Below are positions 38,506 to 45,858 of a stretch of 64,000 nt of DNA, piece after piece (position 1 is the stretch's first letter; the number at the start of each line of letters is the position of its first letter). This DNA comes from Acetobacter okinawensis (GTDB lineage: Bacteria; Pseudomonadota; Alphaproteobacteria; Acetobacterales; Acetobacteraceae): contig NZ_JOPJ01000020.1 in assembly GCF_002153655.1 (NCBI RefSeq), positions 52,721-116,720 on the forward strand, given 5' to 3'. Both the position numbers and the translations under genes were made by a program. The notes under the pieces were generated by a model. That model was not told the origin of the DNA. It saw nothing but the letters and a program-made list of their open reading frames with translations, and searched no databases.

Positions 38506-38709
38506 ATGTCGACAGGTACCGTTAAATGGTTCAACGCCACCAAAGGGTTTGGTTTTATTGCCCCCGATGATGGAGGGAAAGACGTGTTTGTGCATATTAC
38601 CGCTGTACAGGCAGCCGGTCTGCGCGCGTTGAATGATGGGCAGAAACTGTCCTACGACATGGTGGAGGAACGCGGTAAGCAGGCAGCCACCAACCTGAAG
38701 CCGCTCTAA
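38506..38709 (+). CDS. Cold-shock domain protein
   Basis: The protein of 67 residues (71 if translation begins at ATG 38494) is a single cold-shock OB-fold. It shows TGTVKWFNATKGFGFIAPDDG, with RNP1 in KGFGFI, and the RNP2 motif VFVHI. Such proteins bind single-stranded RNA or DNA and remove RNA secondary structure. For ATG 38506 an AAGGA lies 10 nt upstream, which I prefer. A leader of about 140 nt separates it from the preceding hydrolase, as is common for csp genes. A growth-phase or cold role cannot be told from sequence. Confidence 0.93.
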   Translation: MSTGTVKWFNATKGFGFIAPDDGGKDVFVHITAVQAAGLRALNDGQKLSYDMVEERGKQAATNLKPL

Positions 38710-38733
38710 AACAGCGGTCCGGGGCCGGGCCGG

Positions 38734-41685
38734 TTACGCCTGTCCGGCCTGCTCCGCCAAAAAGGCGGAAATCTGGCGTGCAGTCTGTGCAAGACCACAC
38801 CGCTCAACGGCAACCCCGTTGGGAAAAGCGCTTAAAAGCCTTGTGGGTGTGCGCCGGTCCAGCAGAACAAATACCCCCCTGTCTGACTGGCGGCGGATCA
38901 ACCGCCCGAATGCCTGCCGCAACCTGAGCCGGGCTATGCGGTCATCAAAACCCTTGGGGTCTCCACCAGACAGATGAATACGCCGCTCGCGGTGCAAAAT
39001 GTCGGGGCGGGGCCAGGGAACGCGCTCAAATACCACCAGACGCAGGGCGTTGCCCGGAACATCCACACCGTCACGCATGGCGTCCGTGCCAAGCAGGCAG
39101 GCGTGCTCTTCCGTCCGAAAAATATCCACCAGCGTATTGTTGTCCATCGCGTCCACATGCTGGGCGTAAAGGGGTAAGCCTTCGCTCTCCAGCGTTGGAG
39201 CTATGCGCTCATACACGCCGCGCAGGCGGGATATGGCGGTAAACAGGCCAAGCCCCCCACCGCCAGAGGACTGGAACAGCGTGCGGAACGCGGCAGACAG
39301 GTCCACAATGCTGCTGTTGTCTACATCCGTTACAATAAAGGCACGGGTCTGCCGGGCGTAATCGAACGGGCTGGCCAGACTGGCGCGCAGGGCAGGGGAA
39401 GGAAAATGATTGGCCCCGGTGCGTGCTTCTGCCGCTTCCCACGCAATTTCTGCCTCGTCACTCTCCTGTGCGCCGCCCTGCTGGTCACGCAGTGTGGCCG
39501 ACGTCATGAGCATACCCTGTGCGGGTACGGCCATAATGCCCGCAAATGGAATGGTCGGGTCCAGCCAATGGCGGTACAGGCCGACGTCCTGCTCGTTCAC
39601 GCGCTGTTTTTCGCGTCTTTCAAGGCGGATGAAGTGGACATGTGCCGGGGTGCTGCCCGGTTCTGGCGGCTGGTCCAGCGCAGCAAGCATGGCAATCCAC
39701 GCATCCAGCCGGGAGATGGCGCGGCGGCGCAGGGCGCGGGTCATGGCCTCTATGCGGCCACGGGTGGTTGCATCCAGCGTATCTGCATCGTCCTCAAGGC
39801 GGGCTTGCAGGCGCTCGCTCAGGGTGCGCAGGGGTTCCACAATGCGGCCAAGGGCGCGAGCAAGCTGCTGACCGGCTTCTGCTATATCGGGTATAAGCGG
39901 GTGCAGGTCACATTCCATGGCAGCGTGGATGGCCTGCTTGCCGCCTTCGGCCGAGCGGGCCATGGCCTGCTGGCGCAACAGGCGCAAAAAAGCTTCCGTC
40001 GGGTTTTCCATAACCGGCTGGTCGGCTACGGGCTCGGGCGGGAACAGGGTGCTCAGGTCCATGGGTTCTGGTGGTGGTGGTTCGTTGGCCACCTCTGGTG
40101 CCAGACGGGTGGACCAGCCCGGCGCAGGCAGGGCTGTTGCCGCAAGCAGGGCCGCATCCAGCGGGTTTTCCAGCTTTGGGTGGCCCACCACCAGATCATC
40201 CAGCCTGCGTTTGAGCCCGCGAGCCCGGGAGCGCCTGCCCTCAGCCCCCAGTAGCCAGCGGCGCAGTTCGGCCGCCTCCAGCCCGGAGAGTTCGGCACAG
40301 AACGCACTGTCTGCGGCATCCGCCAGGTGGTGCCCCTCATCAAACACATAGCGCGAGGGGGTGTTGGCCTGCGCTCCGGCTTCGTCATCATCGCTCATGC
40401 CCGCCTGTGCGTAGGCGGCCTGCGTCATAACCAGAGCATGATTGGCGATGACCAGAGAGGCATCATGCGCACGGCGTATGGAGTGTTCCACAAAGCAGCG
40501 TTGATAATGCGCGCAGGCTCCGTGAATGCACTCGCCCCTACGGTCGGCCACACCCGCAAGATTGCCGTGGCCGAACAGGTCTCCAAACCAGCCGGGCAGG
40601 TCTCCGCCAAACAGGTCTCCATCCGCTGTGGCCATTGCCCACCGGGCGAGCATGCACAGGGCAATGCTCACACCAGCCGGGCGGGAGGCCGCACTGTTGA
40701 CGGCCTCTTCCATGTTTAGCAGGCACAGGTAGTTCTCCCGCCCTTTGCGCAACACCACATGCTGGCGGTGGGCTGCGGGGTCAGGGTAGAGGCGTTTTGT
40801 CTCCTGCTCAATCTGGCGTTGCAGGTGGCGGGTGTAGGTGCTTATCCACACAGCCCCATCATTACGCTCGGCCCACAGGCTGGCGGGGGCAATGTAGCCC
40901 AGAGTCTTGCCTGTGCCTGTGCCTGCCTCGGCCAGCACAATGGCGGGGTCTCCGCGCATGGCGCGCGGGGCAAAGGCTTCGGTCGAGACACTGGCAAAAT
41001 CTGCCTGTCCGGAGCGTATTTCCGCCTCGCTGCCCAGTATGTGGGTCAGCCGTTCACGCGCCTCTGCCGGGCTTATGGGGTTGGAGGCGGGGGGCGGGCG
41101 CTGGGCCTGTTCTTCCCATTTGGGCAGATGCCGCCATACCCTTAGGGCGTCAGTGGGTTGTGTGGCCTCCTCGGCCAGTTTGCCGTTATTGGTCAGTCTG
41201 GCACGTAGGTCTATGGTTTCGGCCACGGTGCCGGTCCAGACCCAGCCAGCCTGACCCAGACGTACGGTAAAGGCTGCCAACAGTTCGCTCTGGCCTGCCT
41301 TGGCCTGCCGCGCCAGAGCTCCCAGCAGGATGGATAACAGGCTGGGGAGCAGGTCTGCCTCGGTTGTGTGGAGGCTCTGCTCATCCAGCCCAAGGGCTAT
41401 GGCCAGACCGCGTGGCGTGGGTGCAACGGTCTGGGCGGGAAAGACGAAGGCAAAAAGCTCAAGCAGGTCCAGCCATGGCGCGGGCTGGCCTGTAGGGGGC
41501 AGGCCGAGTTTGCGGGCAAGGGCTGGCGCATGCACAACCAGCGGGCATGGCATGGCATGCAGGCGCTCGCGCACATCGGATGCGCTCAGGCTGAGCAGTT
41601 CCCCATCTTCGGTCAGCAGCGAAAACCGACCATGGCAGGAGATAAGGGCCGGTGCGTCATGGGCTGAGGGAAAGGATGGCTGCAT
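38734..41685 (-). CDS. DinG/XPD-like ATP-dependent DNA helicase
   Basis: The 983-residue superfamily 2 helicase has Walker A AEAGTGTGKT (about residues 252-261), a DEGHHLAD box and the arginine-finger region VPGNALRLVVFERVPWP. Cysteines in YLCLLNME and in CIHGACAHYQRCF fit the iron-sulfur domain of DinG/XPD enzymes. It is longer than E. coli DinG because of about 230 extra N-terminal residues that resemble the degenerate nuclease-side domain found in alphaproteobacterial members. It would unwind 5'-tailed DNA or R-loops in repair. It is monocistronic; ATG 41685 is the only sensible start. Confidence 0.88.
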   Translation of the reverse strand: MQPSFPSAHDAPALISCHGRFSLLTEDGELLSLSASDVRERLHAMPCPLVVHAPALARKLGLPPTGQPAPWLDLLELFAFVFPAQTVAPTPRGLAIALGLDEQSLHTTEADLLPSLLSILLGALARQAKAGQSELLAAFTVRLGQAGWVWTGTVAETIDLRARLTNNGKLAEEATQPTDALRVWRHLPKWEEQAQRPPPASNPISPAEARERLTHILGSEAEIRSGQADFASVSTEAFAPRAMRGDPAIVLAEAGTGTGKTLGYIAPASLWAERNDGAVWISTYTRHLQRQIEQETKRLYPDPAAHRQHVVLRKGRENYLCLLNMEEAVNSAASRPAGVSIALCMLARWAMATADGDLFGGDLPGWFGDLFGHGNLAGVADRRGECIHGACAHYQRCFVEHSIRRAHDASLVIANHALVMTQAAYAQAGMSDDDEAGAQANTPSRYVFDEGHHLADAADSAFCAELSGLEAAELRRWLLGAEGRRSRARGLKRRLDDLVVGHPKLENPLDAALLAATALPAPGWSTRLAPEVANEPPPPEPMDLSTLFPPEPVADQPVMENPTEAFLRLLRQQAMARSAEGGKQAIHAAMECDLHPLIPDIAEAGQQLARALGRIVEPLRTLSERLQARLEDDADTLDATTRGRIEAMTRALRRRAISRLDAWIAMLAALDQPPEPGSTPAHVHFIRLERREKQRVNEQDVGLYRHWLDPTIPFAGIMAVPAQGMLMTSATLRDQQGGAQESDEAEIAWEAAEARTGANHFPSPALRASLASPFDYARQTRAFIVTDVDNSSIVDLSAAFRTLFQSSGGGGLGLFTAISRLRGVYERIAPTLESEGLPLYAQHVDAMDNNTLVDIFRTEEHACLLGTDAMRDGVDVPGNALRLVVFERVPWPRPDILHRERRIHLSGGDPKGFDDRIARLRLRQAFGRLIRRQSDRGVFVLLDRRTPTRLLSAFPNGVAVERCGLAQTARQISAFLAEQAGQA

Positions 41686-41763
41686 TCTGTTTTACATGAT
41701 CCATTCTGGCGGCAAATGCCAGAGAAGAACAGGCAGGGCGTTATGCAGAGTGCCAGATACACA

Positions 41764-41794
41764 AAACCCCGCCGGGCAGCGCACGGCGGGGTTT
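41764..41794 (-). terminator. Intrinsic terminator of suhB
   Basis: AAACCCCGCCG and CGGCGGGGTTT form an 11-bp stem just past the suhB stop, followed by TTTTG on the minus strand. Confidence 0.8.
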
Positions 41795-41810
41795 GCGGGA
41801 AAACCGGATT

Positions 41811-42641
41811 TTACTCGGGGTTTTTCAGGCTGTCGGCAACAATTTCCAGCAGCTTGCCGTGCATGTGGCCATTGCCTGCAACAATCATCACATCATCGGG
41901 CAGGTCATCAAGCTCACCCCCATCAGGGTCGGTGACCTGACCGCCGGCCTCACGCACGATGAGAATACCAGCGGCGCAATCCCATGGTTTGATGCCGAAT
42001 TCCCAGTACCCTTCGTAGCGGCCCGCAGCGACCCATGCCAGATCCAGTGCAGCAGCGCCAAAGCGGCGGACACCAGCAACGCGGGGCATCAGGTTGCCCA
42101 GCACGCGGGCAAAAGGCAGGCGCTGGCGGGCGGGAACCTTGGCAAAGGGAATACCCGTTGCAAACAGGGATTCGTGCATGTCCCGGCGGGCGGAAACACG
42201 GATACGCCGTTCGTTGAGGTACGCCCCGTTGCCTTTTTCTGCCCAGAACATTTCCCCTGCTGCGGGGTTGTAGATCAGGGCCGCAGCCAGTTCCACCTTG
42301 CCATCGGGCAGGCGGCGCTGAAGACCAATGGAGATGGCCCAGTGCGGAATGCCGTGCAGGAAGTTGGATGTGCCATCAAGCGGGTCCACAATCCAGCGCC
42401 ATGTCCAGTTTTCGCTGCCCGATTCCCCGGATTCTTCCATAAGGAAGGCGTAGCCCGGCCGGGCCCGCTCCAGTTCTTCGCGCAAGGTCTGTTCCGCACG
42501 CAGGTCCGCCTGGGAAACAAAGTCACCCGGCCCCTTGATGCTGACCTGAAGCTGCTCGACTTCGTTAAAATCGCGCAGGAGACGCTTGGCAGCTTTCTGT
42601 GCTGCGGTTTGCATCACCATCATGACGGGGGAGAGACGCAT
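41811..42641 (-). CDS. suhB: Inositol-1-monophosphatase / SuhB
   Basis: The 276-residue protein has the IMPase metal motifs: MEESGE (about residues 68-73), WIVDPLDGTSNF (84-94) and the C-terminal KPWDCAAGILIVREAGG. SuhB dephosphorylates inositol phosphates and also acts in ribosomal RNA transcription complexes. A GTG at 42647 would add two residues; ATG 42641 is chosen. It follows efp on the same strand after 47 bp and may be cotranscribed with it. Confidence 0.93.
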   Translation of the reverse strand: MRLSPVMMVMQTAAQKAAKRLLRDFNEVEQLQVSIKGPGDFVSQADLRAEQTLREELERARPGYAFLMEESGESGSENWTWRWIVDPLDGTSNFLHGIPHWAISIGLQRRLPDGKVELAAALIYNPAAGEMFWAEKGNGAYLNERRIRVSARRDMHESLFATGIPFAKVPARQRLPFARVLGNLMPRVAGVRRFGAAALDLAWVAAGRYEGYWEFGIKPWDCAAGILIVREAGGQVTDPDGGELDDLPDDVMIVAGNGHMHGKLLEIVADSLKNPE

Positions 42642-42688
42642 GGCCACTGTAGTTAAGTCCTGCTCTGGAGAGAAAAAACCTGAAAAAA

Positions 42689-43255
42689 TCAGTCCTTGGC
42701 GCGTTCGACGTAAGAGCCGTCTTCCGTGCGGACCACAATGCGTTCACCCGCTTCGATAAACGGCGGCACCATGGTTTTTACACCATTGGACAGCATTGCG
42801 GGCTTGTAGGAGGAGCTGGCGGTCTGGCCCTTAACAACCGGGTCAGCCTCAACCACTTCCAGCGTAACATGCGGCGGCAGGTCAATGCCAACCGGGTCGC
42901 CTTCAACCAGATGCAGGTTGATGGTCATGTTGTCCTGAATGAAGGGAGCCTGATCGCCCAGCAGGTCCACGGGAACGGAAAGCTGTTCAAATGTTTCCGG
43001 GTCCATGAGAACCAGCAGTTCACCATCTGTATAGGAATACAGATATTCACGGTCTTCGGTCATCAGACGTTCTACCGTGTCGGCGGTGCGCCAGCGTTCG
43101 TTGGTTTTGTTGCCGGTCTTGAGGTCGCGCATTTCAACCTGAATGAACGCCCCCCCCTTGCCCGGGGTAATGATCTGCTGTTTCAATACCGTCCAGCGAC
43201 GACCGTCATGTTCAATGACCTGACCGGCGCGGATCAGGTTTGCCTGCTGTTTCAT
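42689..43255 (-). CDS. efp: Elongation factor P
   Basis: The 188-residue protein has three beta-barrel domains: a KOW-like N-domain with the modification loop TPGKGGAFIQ (Lys33), then two OB domains ending RIVVRTEDGSYVERAKD. EF-P relieves ribosomes stalled on polyproline. Lys33 sits where the modified lysine or arginine of EF-P lies. ATG 43255 gives the normal MKQQAN start; an extension to 43330 is not conserved-looking. tRNA-Ser is divergent about 150 bp upstream. suhB follows. Confidence 0.96.
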   Translation of the reverse strand: MKQQANLIRAGQVIEHDGRRWTVLKQQIITPGKGGAFIQVEMRDLKTGNKTNERWRTADTVERLMTEDREYLYSYTDGELLVLMDPETFEQLSVPVDLLGDQAPFIQDNMTINLHLVEGDPVGIDLPPHVTLEVVEADPVVKGQTASSSYKPAMLSNGVKTMVPPFIEAGERIVVRTEDGSYVERAKD

Positions 43256-43405
43256 ACTTGGTTCCTGATGAGGAATGGCTATTCTGTCTGGGCTTCTACA
43301 GTTCCACGGCGGGAAGGGCAAGCGTTGCAAGGTGAACTCTCCCGCTTTGCACCGCTGGACAGAAGGGGTGCATCCTGTTTATAAGACCTCCACCTGAGCA
43401 GGTAA

Positions 43406-43495
43406 GGAAGGGTGGCCGAGCGGTTTAAGGCACCGGTCTTGAAAACCGGCGTGCGTGAGAGCGTACCGTGGGTTCGAATCCCACCCCTTCCGCCA
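43406..43495 (+). tRNA. tRNA-Ser (anticodon UGA)
   Basis: The acceptor stem GGAAGGG pairs with CCCTTCC, the D-arm is GCCGAGCGG, the anticodon stem-loop reads CCGGT-CTTGAAA-ACCGG with TGA at 43440-43442. A long variable arm typical of serine tRNA and the T-arm GGTTCGAATCC complete the cloverleaf. The CCA end is encoded (43493-43495). Confidence 0.97.
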
Positions 43496-43842
43496 ACCCT
43501 CATTCTCATAAGCTCTCAAAAGCCTTGATATTCCGGGCTTTTTGCGCTTTTTGTGTTCTCACGTGTTCTCATTTTGTTTCATATAAGCGCATAGCTTTGT
43601 GGGTAATGAGTGGGTAAAATTTCGCTCTGTGTGGGTAACGCAAAGCAGGAATTTATATTCATTGTCGTGCTAGAATATACTGCATGCTGGCAACCTGCAT
43701 GTGTCTGACGCCTAAAATGAGGCTATTCGGCAGCTTGTGTTGTGCCATAGCCCTGAATGTTTGCCGCTATAAGCGAAACAGCCATAAGAAAAATGAAGTA
43801 GGTTGTAATGAAATCTCAGGCTGAATTTGCTATTCTTCGGGT
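43496..43842. other. Gene-free stretch downstream of tRNA-Ser with short direct repeats
   Basis: A hairpin with AAAAGCC and GGCTTTT arms and T-runs (43518-43550) could end the tRNA transcript. After it come two GTGTTCTC copies (43553, 43563) and three GTGGGTAA copies (43599, 43610, 43631). No coding gene is visible. The repeats resemble a worn integration site beside a tRNA, but no integrase is present. Confidence 0.4.
43518..43550 (+). terminator. Probable terminator of tRNA-Ser
   Basis: AAAAGCC (43518-43524) pairs with GGCTTTT (43536-43542), loop 11 nt, followed by further T-runs. Confidence 0.55.
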
Positions 43843-43856
43843 ATGAAGCCGAAGAA
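43833..43856 (+). promoter_or_regulatory. Start-codon hairpin of the SCO1-like gene
   Basis: TTCTTCGG (43833-43840) and CCGAAGAA (43849-43856) form a perfect 8-bp stem whose 8-nt loop holds the ATG at 43843. No clear Shine-Dalgarno sequence precedes it. Confidence 0.45.
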
Positions 43857-44484
43857 CCGTTCAAACACCACCAAAACTCGAAGAGCCTCGACTTCCACTC
43901 AAGCGGAGTGGAAAAAAATACTTCCCGTTCTTGGTGCCGTTCTGGTTCTGCTGGCTGGGGCGGCCGGGTTGCGCGCCGTGTTGGTATCCCAGCATCATGC
44001 ACCCATTGGCGGGGATTATACCCTGATTGATGGATACGGGAAAACGCGTACCCAAGCCGATTTTTACGGTCATTTTACGCTCCTCTATTTTGGCTACACG
44101 CATTGCGTGGATGTCTGCCCCCTGACTTTGGCAACTGTTTCTGCTGCACTTGATGAGCTTGGTGCGCAGGGGGGGCGTGTTACGCCGGTTTTTATTTCGG
44201 TTGATCCTGAGCGGGATACGCCTGAGGTTATCCAGAATTACGTACAGCGCTTCTCCCCAAGGATTGTCGGCCTGACAGGCAGTGAGGCACAACTGCAACC
44301 GGTTATGAAGGCGTTTCATGTCTCTGCACGGCATCGTTCGGGGGATGGGGCCGGGTATCTGGTCGATCATAGCTCCTTGCTGTATCTGATGGACGGGCAG
44401 AACCACCTTGTCGGCATGATACCTGTTGATTCCAGTGCCCATCAGATCGTAGCAGACCTTAAGCGCCTGTTGCCGCCGTCCTGA
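43843..44484 (+). CDS. SCO1/SenC-type copper-binding thioredoxin-fold protein
   Basis: The 213-residue protein has one N-terminal membrane anchor (about residues 25-48) and a periplasmic thioredoxin-like domain. The copper ligands are Cys88 and Cys92 in HCVDVCP, with the conserved histidine at 176 in LVDHSSLLY. SCO proteins deliver copper to the CuA site of cytochrome oxidases or act as periplasmic thiol reductases. It is convergent with the PepSY gene (2 bp between stops). The ATG lies inside a small hairpin. It belongs by position to a metal-related group with a TonB receptor. Confidence 0.9.
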   Translation: MKPKNRSNTTKTRRASTSTQAEWKKILPVLGAVLVLLAGAAGLRAVLVSQHHAPIGGDYTLIDGYGKTRTQADFYGHFTLLYFGYTHCVDVCPLTLATVSAALDELGAQGGRVTPVFISVDPERDTPEVIQNYVQRFSPRIVGLTGSEAQLQPVMKAFHVSARHRSGDGAGYLVDHSSLLYLMDGQNHLVGMIPVDSSAHQIVADLKRLLPPS

Positions 44485-44486
44485 CT

Positions 44487-45845
44487 TCAGGGTTTGCGCC
44501 GCGCCTTCATGGCCAAGGCAGCCAGAGCCAGAATAAGTAAGGATGCACCGAGTTCTGGCAGAACAAGAGCCAGAACCATCAGCAGGGCTATGCCTGCAAA
44601 GCCGTTTTTTTGTGAGTGCAGGGCAGGAGGCGCGCCCAGCCCCCCGGCGGGTTTGCGTTTGAGCCATAAGAGTGTGGCAGCACTACTCATGAGCAGTAAA
44701 CCGCCCGCGACCAGCATGTTCATGATCTGGTTTGCCCAGCCAAAAAGCTGGCCTTCATGTGCGGCAACACCATAGCCAATTATGCGGTCCACCATGCCTT
44801 TCTGGGCAAAGGTGGCATGGGCCGTTACGTGCCCGCTTGGTGTTATTGTCATGCTCTCTCGCAAGGGGCGGTTCTGTGTGTCCGAGCGGATGGTCCAGTG
44901 CGGGCCAGATGGGGTTACAAGCACCGGAGCAGGCCATGAGAGAGCAGAGGCCGCCTGCACAACGGTGTCCAGCCCCTCCAACTGGCGTTGTTCTGGAGCC
45001 GGTGCAGGTGTGTCGGGCATATCCATTCCCGGCATGTCCATTGTGTTTGGTGCTGGAGCAGGAGCGGATGCTGGTGGTGTGGGGGGATGCCCGGCAATAA
45101 CCGTGGCCGCTGGTACGGAGCCAATCTCCCAGTCTTTGACGGATGTCAGGCGGCCAACCGTATTTTCAACCGATTGCAGCGCATGCCCCCACACAAAAGA
45201 CCATGGAAGGCCAGAGACCAGAAACAGTACCAGAAACACAGAGATCCACACGCCTGTTACGGCGTGCAGGTCCCGCCAGCGGGTTCGGCTGTCTGCTCCA
45301 AGCCGAGGGTAAATAACACCTGCCAGCCTTTGCCTGCCACGTGGCCACCAGAGCAGCAGGCCCGTGATAACAAGAACAATGGTCCATGATGCGACCATTT
45401 CCATAATGATAGAACCAATATTCCCTAAAAGGAGCTGTCCGTGCAGCCGGAAGATCAGGCGCTCAAACCTGCTTTCTTCCAGTATGGTTTTCAGCACTGC
45501 ATGGGTATTTCTGTCGACGTACACACGCACGGCCTGACCATCCTGCCGGGTTAACAGAACCCTTGCCGCGCTGTGTGGGGAATGCGGAAGTTCATAGGCC
45601 AGAAAAGCACTGTGTGGCACAGCCGCAAGGGCTGCATGCACCTCCCCCTCGGGTGAGGGGGAGACGGCTGCTGGCAGGTGGTCATATTTCCAGTCTATCC
45701 ACGCATCAATCTGTGGTTTGAAGAGATAGATGGCGCCTGTGACAGACAAGAAGGCCACAAAAGGCAGGCAGCATAACCCGGCAAAAAAATGCCAGCGCCA
45801 GAGCGTGCGCCGATCAGGCCAGAGAGTAGTCAGGTATCTGGTCAT
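44487..45845 (-). CDS. PepSY-associated transmembrane protein (putative siderophore/metal reductase)
   Basis: The 452-residue membrane protein has the PepSY_TM pattern: WHFFAGLCCLPFVAFLSVTGAIYLF (first helix, residues about 18-42), a periplasmic region with two PepSY-like parts, further helices and a conserved RLHGQLLLGN. A His/Met/Pro-rich loop (NTMDMPGMDMPD) could bind copper or another soft metal. Relatives next to TonB receptors are thought to reduce or handle ferric or cupric substrates. ATG 45845 has GAGGA 11 nt upstream. It follows the TonB receptor by 13 bp, an operon. Confidence 0.8.
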   Translation of the reverse strand: MTRYLTTLWPDRRTLWRWHFFAGLCCLPFVAFLSVTGAIYLFKPQIDAWIDWKYDHLPAAVSPSPEGEVHAALAAVPHSAFLAYELPHSPHSAARVLLTRQDGQAVRVYVDRNTHAVLKTILEESRFERLIFRLHGQLLLGNIGSIIMEMVASWTIVLVITGLLLWWPRGRQRLAGVIYPRLGADSRTRWRDLHAVTGVWISVFLVLFLVSGLPWSFVWGHALQSVENTVGRLTSVKDWEIGSVPAATVIAGHPPTPPASAPAPAPNTMDMPGMDMPDTPAPAPEQRQLEGLDTVVQAASALSWPAPVLVTPSGPHWTIRSDTQNRPLRESMTITPSGHVTAHATFAQKGMVDRIIGYGVAAHEGQLFGWANQIMNMLVAGGLLLMSSAATLLWLKRKPAGGLGAPPALHSQKNGFAGIALLMVLALVLPELGASLLILALAALAMKARRKP

Positions 45846-45858
45846 GGTAGTGTTATCC

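Noticed and set aside
43712..44002. 96-residue minus-strand frame after tRNA-Ser
   Set aside because: No start signal, overlaps the SCO1-like gene start, no resemblance to an integrase fragment.
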